NCBI RefSeq assembly: GCF_004522175.1 | Contig: NZ_SDEB01000015.1 | Coordinates: forward strand, 1-64,000 | Reading direction: 5' to 3' | From: Paracoccus ravus | Lineage (GTDB): Bacteria; Pseudomonadota; Alphaproteobacteria; Rhodobacterales; Rhodobacteraceae | DNA: 64,000 nucleotides | Shown here: positions 8,857 through 17,433 of the stretch, one piece after another | How the letters are laid out: each line of letters opens with the position of its first letter | Position numbering within the stretch: position 1 is the first letter of the stretch | Made by a program: the position numbers and the translations under genes | Notes under the pieces: model-generated | Databases searched by the model: none | What the model saw: the letters and a program-made list of their open reading frames with translations, nothing else | What the model was told of the DNA's origin: nothing

Positions 8857-9913
8857 GCCGCGCGCCAGCGCCCCCTTGCTTTGGCAGGTCGCGACGCCTG
8901 TCTTGGCCGTCATTGCCACGATGATCACCGGAGGCTTGCTGTTCGCGGCACTTGGATTCGATCCCGTCGCCTCGATCCGGACGATTTTTTGGGACCCTCT
9001 CTTCGGCCCCGCAGCGGGCTATTCGCGTCCGCAATTGCTGGTCAAGGCAGGACCCCTGATCCTGATCGCCTCGGGGCTGGCCTTGGGCTTTCGCGCGGGC
9101 ATCTGGAACATCGGGGCCGAGGGGCAATACATCATCGGCGCGATCTGCGGCGCCGCTGTCGCGCTGGCCGCCTACCCGACCGAAGCCTTCTGGATTTTCC
9201 CGGCGATGATCGTCGCGGGCGCTGCGGGCGGCTGGGCTTGGGGCATGATCCCGGCGCTGCTGCGCAACTGGTTCGGGGCGTCCGAAATCCTCGTCTCGCT
9301 GATGCTGGTCTATGTCGCGCAAAAGATCGCGGCCTGGATGGCCTTTGGGCCGATGAAAAACCCCGAAGGCTTCAACTTCCCCGGCTCGCGCAACCTGCAG
9401 CAATATCCGTCGGCGGCGAATCCTGAACTCATCGCCAATACCGGGCTGCATTGGGGCGTGATCGCTGCGGGCATCGCGCTGGCGGCGACATGGTTCCTGA
9501 TGTCGCGCCATATCCTTGGCTTCCGCATCCGCACGGCGGGTGCGGCCCCGCGCGCAGCCCGCTTTGCGGGCGTCCGCCCCGAACGGCTGGTGGCGCTATG
9601 CCTTGGCCTTTCCGGCGCGCTGGCGGGCCTCGCGGGCCTGTTCGAGGTCGCAGGTCCGGCGGGCCAGATCACCGAAAGCTTCGGCTCGGGCTATGGTTTC
9701 ACCGCGATCATCGTGGCCTTCCTTGGCCGGTTGCACCCTTTGGGCATCCTGCTGGCAGGCCTCTTGATGGCGCTGACCTATATCGGCGGTGAACTTGCGC
9801 AGATGATGCTGAACCTGCCCGCATCCACGGTGCAGGTGTTCCAAGGGATGCTCTTGTTCTTCCTTCTGGGCTTTGACCTCCTGACCCGCTACCGCATCCG
9901 GAGGCGCAGCTAA
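8843..9913 (+). CDS. ABC transporter permease (BPD_transp_2), nucleoside type
   Basis: This is a 356-residue polytopic inner-membrane protein of the branched-chain amino acid/ribose/nucleoside permease superfamily. Characteristic stretches are IASGLALGFRAGIWNIGAEGQYIIGAI, EILVSLMLVYVAQ and GFTAIIVAFLGRLHPLGIL, the pattern of YufP/NupB-like permeases. Start ATG at 8843 lies inside the 3' end of the ATPase gene, indicating translational coupling. Its stop shares one base with the start of the second permease (TAATG). It should form one half of the heterodimeric membrane channel. Confidence 0.9.
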   Translation: MFRLEPRASAPLLWQVATPVLAVIATMITGGLLFAALGFDPVASIRTIFWDPLFGPAAGYSRPQLLVKAGPLILIASGLALGFRAGIWNIGAEGQYIIGAICGAAVALAAYPTEAFWIFPAMIVAGAAGGWAWGMIPALLRNWFGASEILVSLMLVYVAQKIAAWMAFGPMKNPEGFNFPGSRNLQQYPSAANPELIANTGLHWGVIAAGIALAATWFLMSRHILGFRIRTAGAAPRAARFAGVRPERLVALCLGLSGALAGLAGLFEVAGPAGQITESFGSGYGFTAIIVAFLGRLHPLGILLAGLLMALTYIGGELAQMMLNLPASTVQVFQGMLLFFLLGFDLLTRYRIRRRS

Positions 9914-10800
9914 TGATCGACCCGATTGTCGTATTCGTCCTGTTGCTTGGCGCAGCCACCCCTATCCTTTTCGCCGCGCTTGGCGAATTGGTGGCGGAAC
10001 GTGCGGGCGTGCTGAACCTCGGCGTCGAGGGCATGATGATCGGCGGCGCCTTGGCGGGATTTGCAGTGGCGAACGTCACCGGCAGCACCGCTTTGGGCTT
10101 TGTCGCCGCCGCCGTCGCGGGCATGGCTTTGTCGCTGATCTTTGCGGCTCTGACGCAATACCTGATGTCCAATCAGGTCGCGACCGGCCTTGCGCTTGCA
10201 CTATTCGGGCTGGGCCTGACCGCGATGTTCGGCAAACCCTATGAGGGCCTCAAAGCCCCCAGCATGATGGCCGGTCCCTTGGGCCTGAACCTGATGATCT
10301 GGCTCGGCCTGATCATGGTGCCAGTGACATGGTGGTTCCTGATGCGCTCTCGCGCGGGGCTGATCCTGCGTGCGGTGGGTGAAAATCACGACGCCGCGCA
10401 TGGACTGGGCTACCCGGTCCGCCGCGTCCGCATCGGGGCGATCGCCTTTGGCGGCGCGATGGCAGGCCTCGGCGGGGCATATATTTCCATCGCAACCGTG
10501 CTGCAATGGACCGAAGGCATGACCGCAGGCGCGGGCTGGATCGCACTCGCCATCGTCGTTTTCGCGCAATGGAACCCTTGGGGCGCTCTGGCCGGGGCAT
10601 GGCTATTCGGCGGCGTCACCGTGCTGCAACTGCGTCTGCAGGCGGCGGGCGTCGCGCTACCGGTACAACTGCTTTCAATGGCCCCCTATCTCGCGACGAT
10701 CATCGTGCTGGTCGCGATCTCGGCGCGGCAGAAATTCGGACGCTCGGGCGGCGGGGCCACGCCCGGCTCGCTCGGCCAACCCTTCCACGCGCTGCGCTAA
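9913..10800 (+). CDS. ABC transporter permease (BPD_transp_2), nucleoside type, second subunit
   Basis: This 295-residue permease is the partner of the preceding one and resembles YufQ/NupC-like subunits: LFAALGELVAERAGVLNLGVEGMMIGGA, then GLILRAVGENHDAAHGLGY (the cytoplasmic EAA-like loop that contacts the ATPase) and WTEGMTAGAGWIALAIVVFAQWNPWG. About eight hydrophobic segments are visible. It starts on the last base of the upstream stop and is followed 30 bp later by the binding-protein gene, so all four genes form one operon. Confidence 0.9.
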   Translation: MIDPIVVFVLLLGAATPILFAALGELVAERAGVLNLGVEGMMIGGALAGFAVANVTGSTALGFVAAAVAGMALSLIFAALTQYLMSNQVATGLALALFGLGLTAMFGKPYEGLKAPSMMAGPLGLNLMIWLGLIMVPVTWWFLMRSRAGLILRAVGENHDAAHGLGYPVRRVRIGAIAFGGAMAGLGGAYISIATVLQWTEGMTAGAGWIALAIVVFAQWNPWGALAGAWLFGGVTVLQLRLQAAGVALPVQLLSMAPYLATIIVLVAISARQKFGRSGGGATPGSLGQPFHALR

Positions 10801-10830
10801 GCAGCGAAACACCCTGACAGGAGAGTGACA

Positions 10831-11910
10831 GTGATCAATCGCAGAACCCTACTCGGCAGCGCCGCCGCGCTGGTTGCAGCATCAAGCCTGCCCGCACTGG
10901 CCCAAGGCGAAAAGCTGAAGATCGGCTTCATCTATGTCGGCCCGGTGGGCGATGGCGGCTGGACCTTCCAGCATGATCTGGCCCGTCAGGCGGTCGAGAA
11001 GGAATATGGCGACAAGGTCGAGACGACCTTCATCGAAAGCGTGCCCGAAGGCGCCGATGCCGAACGTGCCCTGACCCAGTTGGCGCTGGCTGGCAACAAG
11101 ATGATCTTTGCGACCAGCTTCGGCTTCATGGACGCGACGATCAACGTCGCCAAGAAATTCCCCGACATCAAGTTCGAGCACGCCACCGGCTACAAGCGCG
11201 CCGATAACGTGGCGACCTATGACGCCCGCTTCTACGAAGGCCGCGCCGTCATCGGCACCATCGCGGGCCGCATGACCAAGTCGAACAAGATCGGCTATAT
11301 CGGATCCTTCCCGATCCCCGAGGTCATTCAGGGCATCAACTCGGCCTATATCCACGCCAAGAAAGTGAACCCTGACGTCGAGATGAAAGTCGTTTGGGTC
11401 TATAGCTGGTTCGATCCGGCCAAAGAGGCCGATGCTGCCGCCGCCCTGATCGCCGAAGGCGTCGATGTCTTCATGCAGCATACCGACTCGACCGCGCCGC
11501 TGGCGAAAGCACAAGAGGCCGGTGCGCTTGGCTTTGGTCAGGCCTCGGACATGTCGAGCTTCGCACCGGAGCCGCGTATCTCGTCCATCGTCGACAACTG
11601 GGCGCCCTATTACATCAAGCGCGTCGGTCAGGCTTTGGACGGGACGTGGAAATCGGAAGCCACCTGGGCCGGGATCGGCGATGGCGAGGTCGTGATCGGC
11701 GAGATCACCGATGCCGTCCCCGCCGAGGTCAAGGCCGAGGCCGAGGCCCTGAAGGCCAAGATCGCTTCGGGCGAATATCACCCCTTCACCGGCCCGCTGA
11801 AAAAGCAGGACGGCAGCGACTGGCTGGCCGATGGCCAGAAAGCCACCGACGAGGAGCTTTCGGGCCTGAACTTCTACGTCGAGGGCATCACCGCGCCCAT
11901 GCCGCAGTAA
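10831..11910 (+). CDS. BMP-family periplasmic substrate-binding protein (nucleoside/purine importer)
   Basis: This 359-residue protein is of the Bmp/Med family (PnrA-like). The N-terminus reads INRRTLLGSAAALVAASS then PALAQG, an arginine-pair signal that could be Tat-dependent, with cleavage after LAQ. The mature part starts LKIGFIYVGPVGDGGWTFQHDLARQ, the family's opening strand with the ligand-contacting GWTF region. AGGAGA at 10819-10824 sits directly against a GTG at 10825 but six bases from the GTG at 10831, so the latter is taken as start. It is the last gene of the operon and is followed by a strong terminator. PnrA relatives bind purine nucleosides; the ligand here is inferred. Confidence 0.9.
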   Translation: MINRRTLLGSAAALVAASSLPALAQGEKLKIGFIYVGPVGDGGWTFQHDLARQAVEKEYGDKVETTFIESVPEGADAERALTQLALAGNKMIFATSFGFMDATINVAKKFPDIKFEHATGYKRADNVATYDARFYEGRAVIGTIAGRMTKSNKIGYIGSFPIPEVIQGINSAYIHAKKVNPDVEMKVVWVYSWFDPAKEADAAAALIAEGVDVFMQHTDSTAPLAKAQEAGALGFGQASDMSSFAPEPRISSIVDNWAPYYIKRVGQALDGTWKSEATWAGIGDGEVVIGEITDAVPAEVKAEAEALKAKIASGEYHPFTGPLKKQDGSDWLADGQKATDEELSGLNFYVEGITAPMPQ

Positions 11911-11926
11911 TTAGGCAAAAGCAAAA

Positions 11927-11956
11927 GAAAACCGGGGCCAAGGCCCCGGTTTTTTC
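11927..11956. terminator. Bidirectional intrinsic terminator between the importer operon and dps
   Basis: A GC-rich stem (ACCGGGGC paired with GCCCCGGT, loop CAAG) is followed by TTTTTT on the plus strand, and by a U-rich tract on the minus strand read from the preceding A-rich sequence. It lies between two convergent stops, 17 bp after the binding-protein gene and 15 bp before the dps stop, and can serve both. Confidence 0.85.
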
Positions 11957-11970
11957 GTGCACGAAACCCG

Positions 11971-12444
11971 TTACTCCAGATGGCTTTCAAGGAACCACAG
12001 ATCCTTATCTGCCGTCCGCGAGGCCGCGGTAAACAGGTCGGCGGTATTCGCGTCCCCGGCCTCATCGGTCGTGTCGATGGCCTCGCGCACCTTCTTGCCG
12101 TAATCGCGCAGCCGCTCGCAGACCGCCTTGATGTGATCCTCGGCCTTGGTCAGATCGGTCGGATATTCCTTGAGCGTACTGGCCTTGGCAACCTTTTCGA
12201 CCGTGCCGACGGCCACGCCATCCAGGATCTGCACGCGCTCGGCCATTTCATCGACATGGACTTGCAGATTGGTAAAGACCTGATCGAAAAGCTCATGCAC
12301 GGCGATGAAGTTGCGGCCCTTGACGTTCCAATGCGCCTGCTTGATCGCCGCCGACAGCGCCACCGCATCGGCCAGCCGCGCATTCAGCTCGGCAATGGCA
12401 GTCTTGCGCGCATTATCGGTCAAGCCTTGGATATTGACGGGCAT
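11971..12444 (-). CDS. dps: Dps-family DNA-binding ferritin
   Basis: This 157-residue miniferritin oxidises and stores iron and protects DNA during starvation and oxidative stress. The inter-subunit ferroxidase ligands are all present with canonical spacing: His38 (QAHWNVKG), His50, Asp54 (VHELFD), Asp65 and Glu69 (HVDEMAER). Length and the four-helix pattern match typical Dps. The N-terminal tail (MPVNIQGLTDNARK) has few lysines, so non-specific DNA binding may be weaker than in E. coli Dps. It is a single gene with its own terminator. Confidence 0.93.
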   Translation of the reverse strand: MPVNIQGLTDNARKTAIAELNARLADAVALSAAIKQAHWNVKGRNFIAVHELFDQVFTNLQVHVDEMAERVQILDGVAVGTVEKVAKASTLKEYPTDLTKAEDHIKAVCERLRDYGKKVREAIDTTDEAGDANTADLFTAASRTADKDLWFLESHLE

Positions 12445-12525
12445 TTTCTTCTCCTTGCATCAGGTTCGGCAAGGAAACGAGCCCGCGCCGCAGAGGGTTC
12501 CCCCAGGAACCGGCTGCGGAAAATG

Positions 12526-12562
12526 AAAAAGGCGGCGCTTCCCCTAAGGAAAGCACCGCCCC
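12526..12562 (-). terminator. Intrinsic terminator downstream of acpP
   Basis: Read on the minus strand, GGCGGTGCTT and AAGCGCCGCC form a 10 bp stem with one G-U pair, followed by TTTTTC. It lies 22 bp after the acpP stop. Confidence 0.8.
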
Positions 12563-12583
12563 TTTGCCACAGGCAGGGTCAGA

Positions 12584-12817
12584 TCAGACCGCGCCCTGGA
12601 TGAACTTGACCGCGTCGCCGAAGGTCTGGATGGTTTCGGCGGCGTCATCCGGAATTTCGATCCCGAATTCTTCTTCGAAAGCCATGACCAGTTCGACGGT
12701 ATCCAGCGAATCGGCGCCCAGATCGTCGATGAAGGAGGCGCTCTCAGTCACCTTGTCCTCGTCAACGCCCAGATGCTCGACGACAATTTTCTTCACGCGA
12801 TCAGCAATATCGCTCAT
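12584..12817 (-). CDS. acpP: Acyl carrier protein
   Basis: This 77-residue acidic protein carries growing fatty acyl chains as a thioester. Ser37 in the invariant [15 protein letters not shown] motif is the phosphopantetheine attachment site. Length and charge are typical. It is the third gene in the fatty-acid cluster fabD-fabG-acpP, separated from fabG by 137 bp that may hold its own promoter, as is common because ACP is made in large amounts. Confidence 0.97.
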   Translation of the reverse strand: MSDIADRVKKIVVEHLGVDEDKVTESASFIDDLGADSLDTVELVMAFEEEFGIEIPDDAAETIQTFGDAVKFIQGAV

Positions 12818-12954
12818 GTCTCTTCCTCATTTTCGGGGCATCCGCCCAAGATGTGACAGCTCACGCTGACGAGAGCCCAAGGCGCGGACGCCCTGTAGCC
12901 TTGAACGCGGGATATAGCACGGGTTCGTGATGTTGCAACCGCTTAAACCGCTGA

Positions 12955-13692
12955 TCACAGCATCGCCATCCCACCGTTAACGTGCAGCGTTGCACCGGTG
13001 ACATAGCCAGCCTCGGCACTGGCGAGATAAAGAACAGCCGCGGCGATTTCCTGTGCATGCCCCATGCGGCCGGCCGGGATCTGCGTCAGGATGCGCGACT
13101 TCTGGTCATCGTTCAGCTTGTCGGTCATCGCGGTTTCGATAAAGCCCGGAGCCACGCAATTCACCGTGATCCCGCGCGACGCGACCTCGGCAGCCAAGCT
13201 CTTCGACATGCCGACCAGACCGGCCTTGGCGGCGGCATAATTGCCCTGCCCCGGATTGCCCGTCGCACCCACGACCGATGTCACGTTCACGATCCGGCCC
13301 CAGCGCGCTTTCATCATGCCGCGCAAAACGCCACGGCAGAGGCGGAAGCTCGAGGTCAGGTTCACATCCAGAACCTGCGCCCATTCTTCATCCGACATGC
13401 GCATGAACAGGTTGTCGCGGGTGATCCCGGCATTGTTCACGAGAATATCGACGCTGCCCATCGCCTCGGCCGCAGCCTTCGGCAGGGCCTCGACCGCAGC
13501 TGCATCGCCCAGATTGGCGATGACGACATGCGCGCGACTGCCCAGCTTCTCGGCCAGTTCCCTCAGCGGCGCTTCCCGCGTCCCCGACAGCGCGACCGTC
13601 GCGCCCGCCGCGTGCAGCGCCTCGGCCACCGCGCCCCCAATGCCGCCGGAAGCACCCGTCACCAGCGCGTTCTTGCCCGTCAGATCAAACAT
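12955..13692 (-). CDS. fabG: 3-oxoacyl-[acyl-carrier-protein] reductase
   Basis: This 245-residue short-chain dehydrogenase reduces 3-ketoacyl-ACP with NADPH during fatty acid elongation. The cofactor motif TGASGGIGGAVA is at 12-23, NNAG at about 86-89, and the catalytic triad is Ser139, Tyr152 and Lys156 in the order VNVTS, GNYAAAKAG. The C-terminus GYVTGATLHVNGGMAML is typical of FabG. It lies 66 bp downstream of fabD with a palindromic repeat between them. Confidence 0.96.
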   Translation of the reverse strand: MFDLTGKNALVTGASGGIGGAVAEALHAAGATVALSGTREAPLRELAEKLGSRAHVVIANLGDAAAVEALPKAAAEAMGSVDILVNNAGITRDNLFMRMSDEEWAQVLDVNLTSSFRLCRGVLRGMMKARWGRIVNVTSVVGATGNPGQGNYAAAKAGLVGMSKSLAAEVASRGITVNCVAPGFIETAMTDKLNDDQKSRILTQIPAGRMGHAQEIAAAVLYLASAEAGYVTGATLHVNGGMAML

Positions 13693-13731
13693 CCCGACCT
13701 CGCTTCTTTCTTGTCCAAATATCCCGGGGGT

Positions 13732-13750
13732 CCGGGGGCAGAGCCCCCGG
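13732..13750. repeat. GC-rich intergenic palindrome between fabD and fabG
   Basis: CCGGGGGC and GCCCCCGG form an 8 bp perfect stem with a three-base loop, preceded by the string CCAAATATCCCGGGGGT. The same kind of sequence, a short AT run followed by a G-rich/C-rich palindrome ending in an -AGAGCCCCCGG arm, recurs between genes in many Rhodobacteraceae genomes. There is no U-tract, so it is probably not a standard terminator. Confidence 0.55.
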
Positions 13751-13758
13751 TGCCGCCC

Positions 13759-14685
13759 TCAGCCTTTCAGCGCCGCGACATCCGCGGGCGCGCCGATAGT
13801 CTTCGTCACGGCTTCCTTGGCGATGCGCTTGATCATGCCCGACAGCGCTTTACCCGCACCGATCTCCCAAAACTCGGTGACGCCCGCCCCGGCAAGGAAC
13901 TCGACCGATTCACGCCAGCGCACCGAACCGGTCACCTGCTCGACCAGCAGATCGCGGATCTCGGCCGGCTCGCTGACCGCGTTCGCGCGCACATTAGCCA
14001 CGAGAGGCACCGCAGGGGACTTGATCTCGACGCCAGCCAATGCCTCGGCCATGACAGCCGCGGCGGGCTGCATCAGCGCCGAATGGAAGGGCGCCGAGAC
14101 CGGCAGCATAAGCGCGCGTTTCGCGCCGCGCTCTTTCGCCAGCCCTGCGGCCCGCTCGACCGCCGCCTTGTGCCCCGAGATCACCACCTGCGCCGGATCA
14201 TTGTCATTCGCGGCCTGACAGACCTCGCCTTCCGCCGCGTCCTGCGCCAATTGCGCGACCGCCGCGAAATCAAGGCCAAGGATCGCCGCCATCGCGCCCT
14301 GCCCGACCGGCACGGCCTCTTGCATCGCCCGCCCACGCAGGCGCAGAAGCCGCGCGGTATCGGCAAGGCTCAGCGCGCCCGCCGCACAAAGCGCCGAATA
14401 TTCACCAAGGCTATGGCCCGCGACGAAATCGGCATCCTTGATGCCGAAACCCTCGGCCTCGAGTGCACGAAACGCCGCCATCGAGGTCGCCATCAGCGCG
14501 GGCTGGGCGTTCTGGGTCAGGGTCAGGGGCTCGATATCGCCGGTCCAGATCAGATCCGAGAGCTTCTCGCCCAATGCCTCATCGACCTCGGCAAAGACCG
14601 CCCGCGCGGCCGGATAGGCCTCGGCCAGTTCGCGGCCCATGCCAATCACCTGAGCGCCCTGTCCCGGGAAAACAAATGCCCGCAT
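13759..14685 (-). CDS. fabD: Malonyl-CoA:ACP transacylase
   Basis: This 308-residue enzyme transfers malonyl from CoA to ACP, supplying fatty acid elongation. It opens with AFVFPGQGAQVIGMG, has the nucleophile Ser92 in GHSLGEYSAL and the catalytic His201 in VSAPFHSALM. It is full length for the family and first in the cluster with fabG and acpP. Confidence 0.96.
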   Translation of the reverse strand: MRAFVFPGQGAQVIGMGRELAEAYPAARAVFAEVDEALGEKLSDLIWTGDIEPLTLTQNAQPALMATSMAAFRALEAEGFGIKDADFVAGHSLGEYSALCAAGALSLADTARLLRLRGRAMQEAVPVGQGAMAAILGLDFAAVAQLAQDAAEGEVCQAANDNDPAQVVISGHKAAVERAAGLAKERGAKRALMLPVSAPFHSALMQPAAAVMAEALAGVEIKSPAVPLVANVRANAVSEPAEIRDLLVEQVTGSVRWRESVEFLAGAGVTEFWEIGAGKALSGMIKRIAKEAVTKTIGAPADVAALKG

Positions 14686-14756
14686 CTCGAGCCCCTTCTG
14701 CTAATTCCTTCGCCAATGCCTTAGACCTTGCCGCACCTCACGGCAACCGTGGCACA

Positions 14757-16097
14757 TCATCGCGGGATGACGATTTCGGCCCGAAGCCCGCGAAGCCGCT
14801 CGGCATCGACCAGCCGCAACTGCCCGCCATGGGCGCGAGCGATATCGGCGGCAATGGCAAGGCCAAGCCCGACGCCCTGCCCTCGGTTCTGGTTGCGCGC
14901 CGCATCGAGCCGGGTAAATGGCTTGAGCGCCTCCTCGCGCTGTGCGGGCGGAATTCCCGGCCCGTCATCCTCGACCGAGACCCTGAACCAGCTTGGCCCC
15001 AAGGCGGTCTCGACCTCGGCCCGCTCGCCATAGCGCACGGCATTGCCGATCAGGTTCTCGATCGCGCGCCGCAGGCTGTCCTTGCGGAAGGTCGCGACGC
15101 CATTGCCATTGCCGATCTCAGCCGCCAGCCGCACATCCTGCCCGCCGCGACAGGCATCCGCGACGATGCCGCGCACGAATTCCAGCGCCGGAACCGGTTC
15201 GGGCGGCGCGTCGCGGGCGGAATCGCGGGCATGATCCAGAAAGGCATCGACCATCTTTTCCATCGCGGTGACGTCGCTTTCAAGATCGGTAATCTCCTGG
15301 GGATCGGGCGGGCCGTCATCGGGCAGCATGGAAAGCCCCAGACGCAGCCGCGTCAGCGGTGTCCTCAGGTCATGGCTGACGCCCGAAAGCATCTGCTTGC
15401 GCTGCTCGTTCTGGCGCTCGATCCGGCTGCGCATTTCAAGGAAAGCCGTGCCCGCGCTGCGGATCTCGTTTGCCCCACCGGGGCGGTAAGGGATGATCCG
15501 GCCCTTGCCATATTCCTCGGCCGCCCGCGCCAGCCGCTTGATCGGGCGCAACTGGTTGCGCAGGAAGATCGTCGCGATCGCCGTCATCAGAAGCGAAGTT
15601 CCGATCATCAGGACCAATAGCTGATGCGGGTTCGAGGCGCTGACCCGGGTTCTCTGAAAGACAAGCTGATAGGGCCCGAACTTGCCGCCCAGCGTCACCC
15701 GCACCTCGCGGCGCTGGCTCAGATCCACGGCCCGCGCCTGCGCCACACGGCTCAACAGTTCCTCGATGACGACTCGGCCCGAGAGATCGTAGAATTCGTG
15801 ATAGCTGCGTATGGGCTCGGTCGCCGGCAGGACCAGCCTCAGACCCAGCGGCACGGCTTCGCGCATCGCCATATCCCTTGCCGCCTCGATATCCGGGGCA
15901 GAATCGATGCGCGACGCGACCAGCGTGATCTCTCGGGTCATGCTGCCGGTCATCTGCCGCGTGACATCCTCGAAATGGCGCTGCAGGAAGACCACGGTCA
16001 CGACGATGGTCACGGCCACGACGGGCAGGAACAGGATCAGCGCCGCCCGACCGTAGAGCCCCCTCGGCATGATCCGTTTGAGCCAGTCGAAGTTCAT
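14757..16097 (-). CDS. EnvZ-like sensor histidine kinase without an adjacent response regulator
   Basis: This is a 446-residue inner-membrane kinase. Membrane segments lie at about 19-38 and 158-180, bracketing a periplasmic sensor region of about 120 residues. A HAMP linker follows (NQLRPIKRLARAAEEYGKG). The dimerisation domain has His242 in GVSHDLRTPLTRLRLGLSML, close to EnvZ. The ATPase part shows IGNAVRYG (N box), EDDGPGIPP (G1) and GQGVGLGLAIA (G2). The partner is probably an OmpR-type regulator, but none is encoded next to it; it stands alone between fabD and the MBL gene. The signal sensed cannot be inferred. Confidence 0.9.
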   Translation of the reverse strand: MNFDWLKRIMPRGLYGRAALILFLPVVAVTIVVTVVFLQRHFEDVTRQMTGSMTREITLVASRIDSAPDIEAARDMAMREAVPLGLRLVLPATEPIRSYHEFYDLSGRVVIEELLSRVAQARAVDLSQRREVRVTLGGKFGPYQLVFQRTRVSASNPHQLLVLMIGTSLLMTAIATIFLRNQLRPIKRLARAAEEYGKGRIIPYRPGGANEIRSAGTAFLEMRSRIERQNEQRKQMLSGVSHDLRTPLTRLRLGLSMLPDDGPPDPQEITDLESDVTAMEKMVDAFLDHARDSARDAPPEPVPALEFVRGIVADACRGGQDVRLAAEIGNGNGVATFRKDSLRRAIENLIGNAVRYGERAEVETALGPSWFRVSVEDDGPGIPPAQREEALKPFTRLDAARNQNRGQGVGLGLAIAADIARAHGGQLRLVDAERLRGLRAEIVIPR

Positions 16098-16154
16098 TGC
16101 GTCGCCTCAGCTTGGGCCTTCCTCAGGGGGCAGGCTGCGGGCTAGGTTATCGCC

Positions 16155-17021
16155 ATGACAGATGCGCCGAAACCCCCAAGGGTCATCCTTGCCCCCAATC
16201 CCTCGCCCCTGACCGGCGCGGGCACCAACACGTTTCTTCTGGGCCAAGCGCAGATCGCCGTCATCGACCCCGGCCCCGATCTGCCCGAGCATCGCGCCCG
16301 CATCCTTGCGGAAGCGGGACCGGGACGCATCACGCATATTCTTGTCACCCATGCCCATCGCGACCATTCCGAAGGCGCGCGCGCGCTGGCCGAAGCAACC
16401 GGTGCGCCGGTCTTTGGCTTTGGCGCGCCCGAGGCGGGACGCTCGCCACTGATGCAGCGCTTGGCGCGGCAGGGCGATCTTGCCGGTGGCGAGGGCATGG
16501 ACCACGGCTTCATGCCCGATGTCCTTCTGGCAGACGGCGACAGCCTTTCATGCGAGGAATGGGAGTTGCACGCCTTGCACACGCCCGGGCATTTCGCGGG
16601 GCATCTGGCCTTCCGGTCCGGAGCGCAGATTTTTTGCGGCGATCTGGTCATGGGCTGGTCCTCGACCCTGATCTCGCCACCCGACGGCGATCTGGGAGAT
16701 TATTTCCGCTCTCTCTCGCGGCTCGAGGCCTTAGCCCCGGCGATCCTCTTTCCCGCCCACGGCCCCGCGGTTACCGACCCCGCCTTGCGCATCGCCGAGC
16801 TTGCCGCCCATCGGCGCCAGCGCACCGGGCAGATCATGGCCGCACTGACGACGGCTCCCGCCAGCGCATCCGAGATCGCGGCCCGGATCTATGACGTGCC
16901 AGAGCATCTGCTGCCGGCCGCGACGCGCAATGTGCTGGCGCATCTGATCGCGCTGGCCGAAATCGGCGCGGCCCGGCCGCTCGAAGAGCTCCACGCCGCC
17001 GCAAGATTTTCCCGCAGTTGA
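16155..17021 (+). CDS. MBL-fold metallo-hydrolase (LACTB2-like)
   Basis: This 288-residue protein is of the metallo-beta-lactamase superfamily with a C-terminal winged-helix-like tail. The dinuclear zinc motif is HAHRDH at 66-71, followed by HTPGHFAGHL, FCGDLVMG and LFPAHGPAV, the expected metal-ligand series. The C-terminal segment (RRQRTGQIMAAL onward) matches the extension seen in LACTB2/CphA-like hydrolases of proteobacteria. There is no signal peptide, so it is cytoplasmic. The substrate is unknown; relatives include RNA endonucleases and thioester hydrolases. It is divergent from the kinase gene. Confidence 0.85.
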   Translation: MTDAPKPPRVILAPNPSPLTGAGTNTFLLGQAQIAVIDPGPDLPEHRARILAEAGPGRITHILVTHAHRDHSEGARALAEATGAPVFGFGAPEAGRSPLMQRLARQGDLAGGEGMDHGFMPDVLLADGDSLSCEEWELHALHTPGHFAGHLAFRSGAQIFCGDLVMGWSSTLISPPDGDLGDYFRSLSRLEALAPAILFPAHGPAVTDPALRIAELAAHRRQRTGQIMAALTTAPASASEIAARIYDVPEHLLPAATRNVLAHLIALAEIGAARPLEELHAAARFSRS

Positions 17022-17080
17022 GGAAAATTATTTCTCGGTCAATAGCTTGCGTTTTTTTCAAGATTTTTTAACACCCCCTC

Positions 17081-17109
17081 TGGACGACCCCGAAAGCCGC
17101 CGCTATACA
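17081..17109 (+). promoter_or_regulatory. Likely promoter of the tRNA-Asn pair
   Basis: TGGACG at 17081-17086 and TATACA at 17104-17109 are separated by 17 bp and end 11 bp before the first tRNA. This fits a housekeeping sigma promoter, although the -35 element matches the consensus only partly. Confidence 0.4.
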
Positions 17110-17120
17110 CCCCCTCGTGT

Positions 17121-17195
17121 TCCGGCGTAGCTCAGCGGTAGAGCAGTTGACTGTTAATCAATTGGTCGTAGGTTCGATCCCTACCGCCGGAGCCA
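17121..17195 (+). tRNA. tRNA-Asn(GTT), first copy
   Basis: This is a 75-base cloverleaf with acceptor stem TCCGGCG/CGCCGGA, D arm GCTC..GAGC, anticodon loop CTGTTAA (anticodon GTT), T arm with GGTTCGATCC, discriminator G and an encoded CCA. An identical copy follows after 35 bp. Confidence 0.97.
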
Positions 17196-17230
17196 ACACA
17201 AGACCGCGCCATTCGATTGGCAAAAAATGT

Positions 17231-17305
17231 TCCGGCGTAGCTCAGCGGTAGAGCAGTTGACTGTTAATCAATTGGTCGTAGGTTCGATCCCTACCGCCGG
17301 AGCCA
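17231..17305 (+). tRNA. tRNA-Asn(GTT), second identical copy
   Basis: It is identical base for base to the copy at 17121-17195, including the encoded CCA. Its 3' end is followed within 130 bp by a decayed tyrosine recombinase, suggesting it was the attachment site of a former integrated element. Confidence 0.97.
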
Positions 17306-17368
17306 TTTGTATCACAACAACCTGATTTCATTGCGATAAATCTTGCATGGCAGAGCCGCGGCGAGATT

Positions 17369-17390
17369 TTTGCACAAAGCTTTGCACAAA
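17369..17390 (+). repeat. Tandem TTTGCACAAA decamers upstream of the recombinase remnant
   Basis: There are two exact copies of TTTGCACAAA, at 17369-17378 and 17381-17390, spaced 12 bp start to start. They lie between the tRNA-Asn 3' end and the recombinase start, where arm-type recombinase sites or operator sites are usually found. Confidence 0.6.
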
Positions 17391-17433
17391 TCTCTGAAGC
17401 GAATGCGCGACACCTCCTTCAGGGGGCCGCTCC

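Noticed and set aside
12982..14724. Long plus-strand frame opposite fabG and fabD
   Set aside because: Shadow of two well-identified fatty acid genes.
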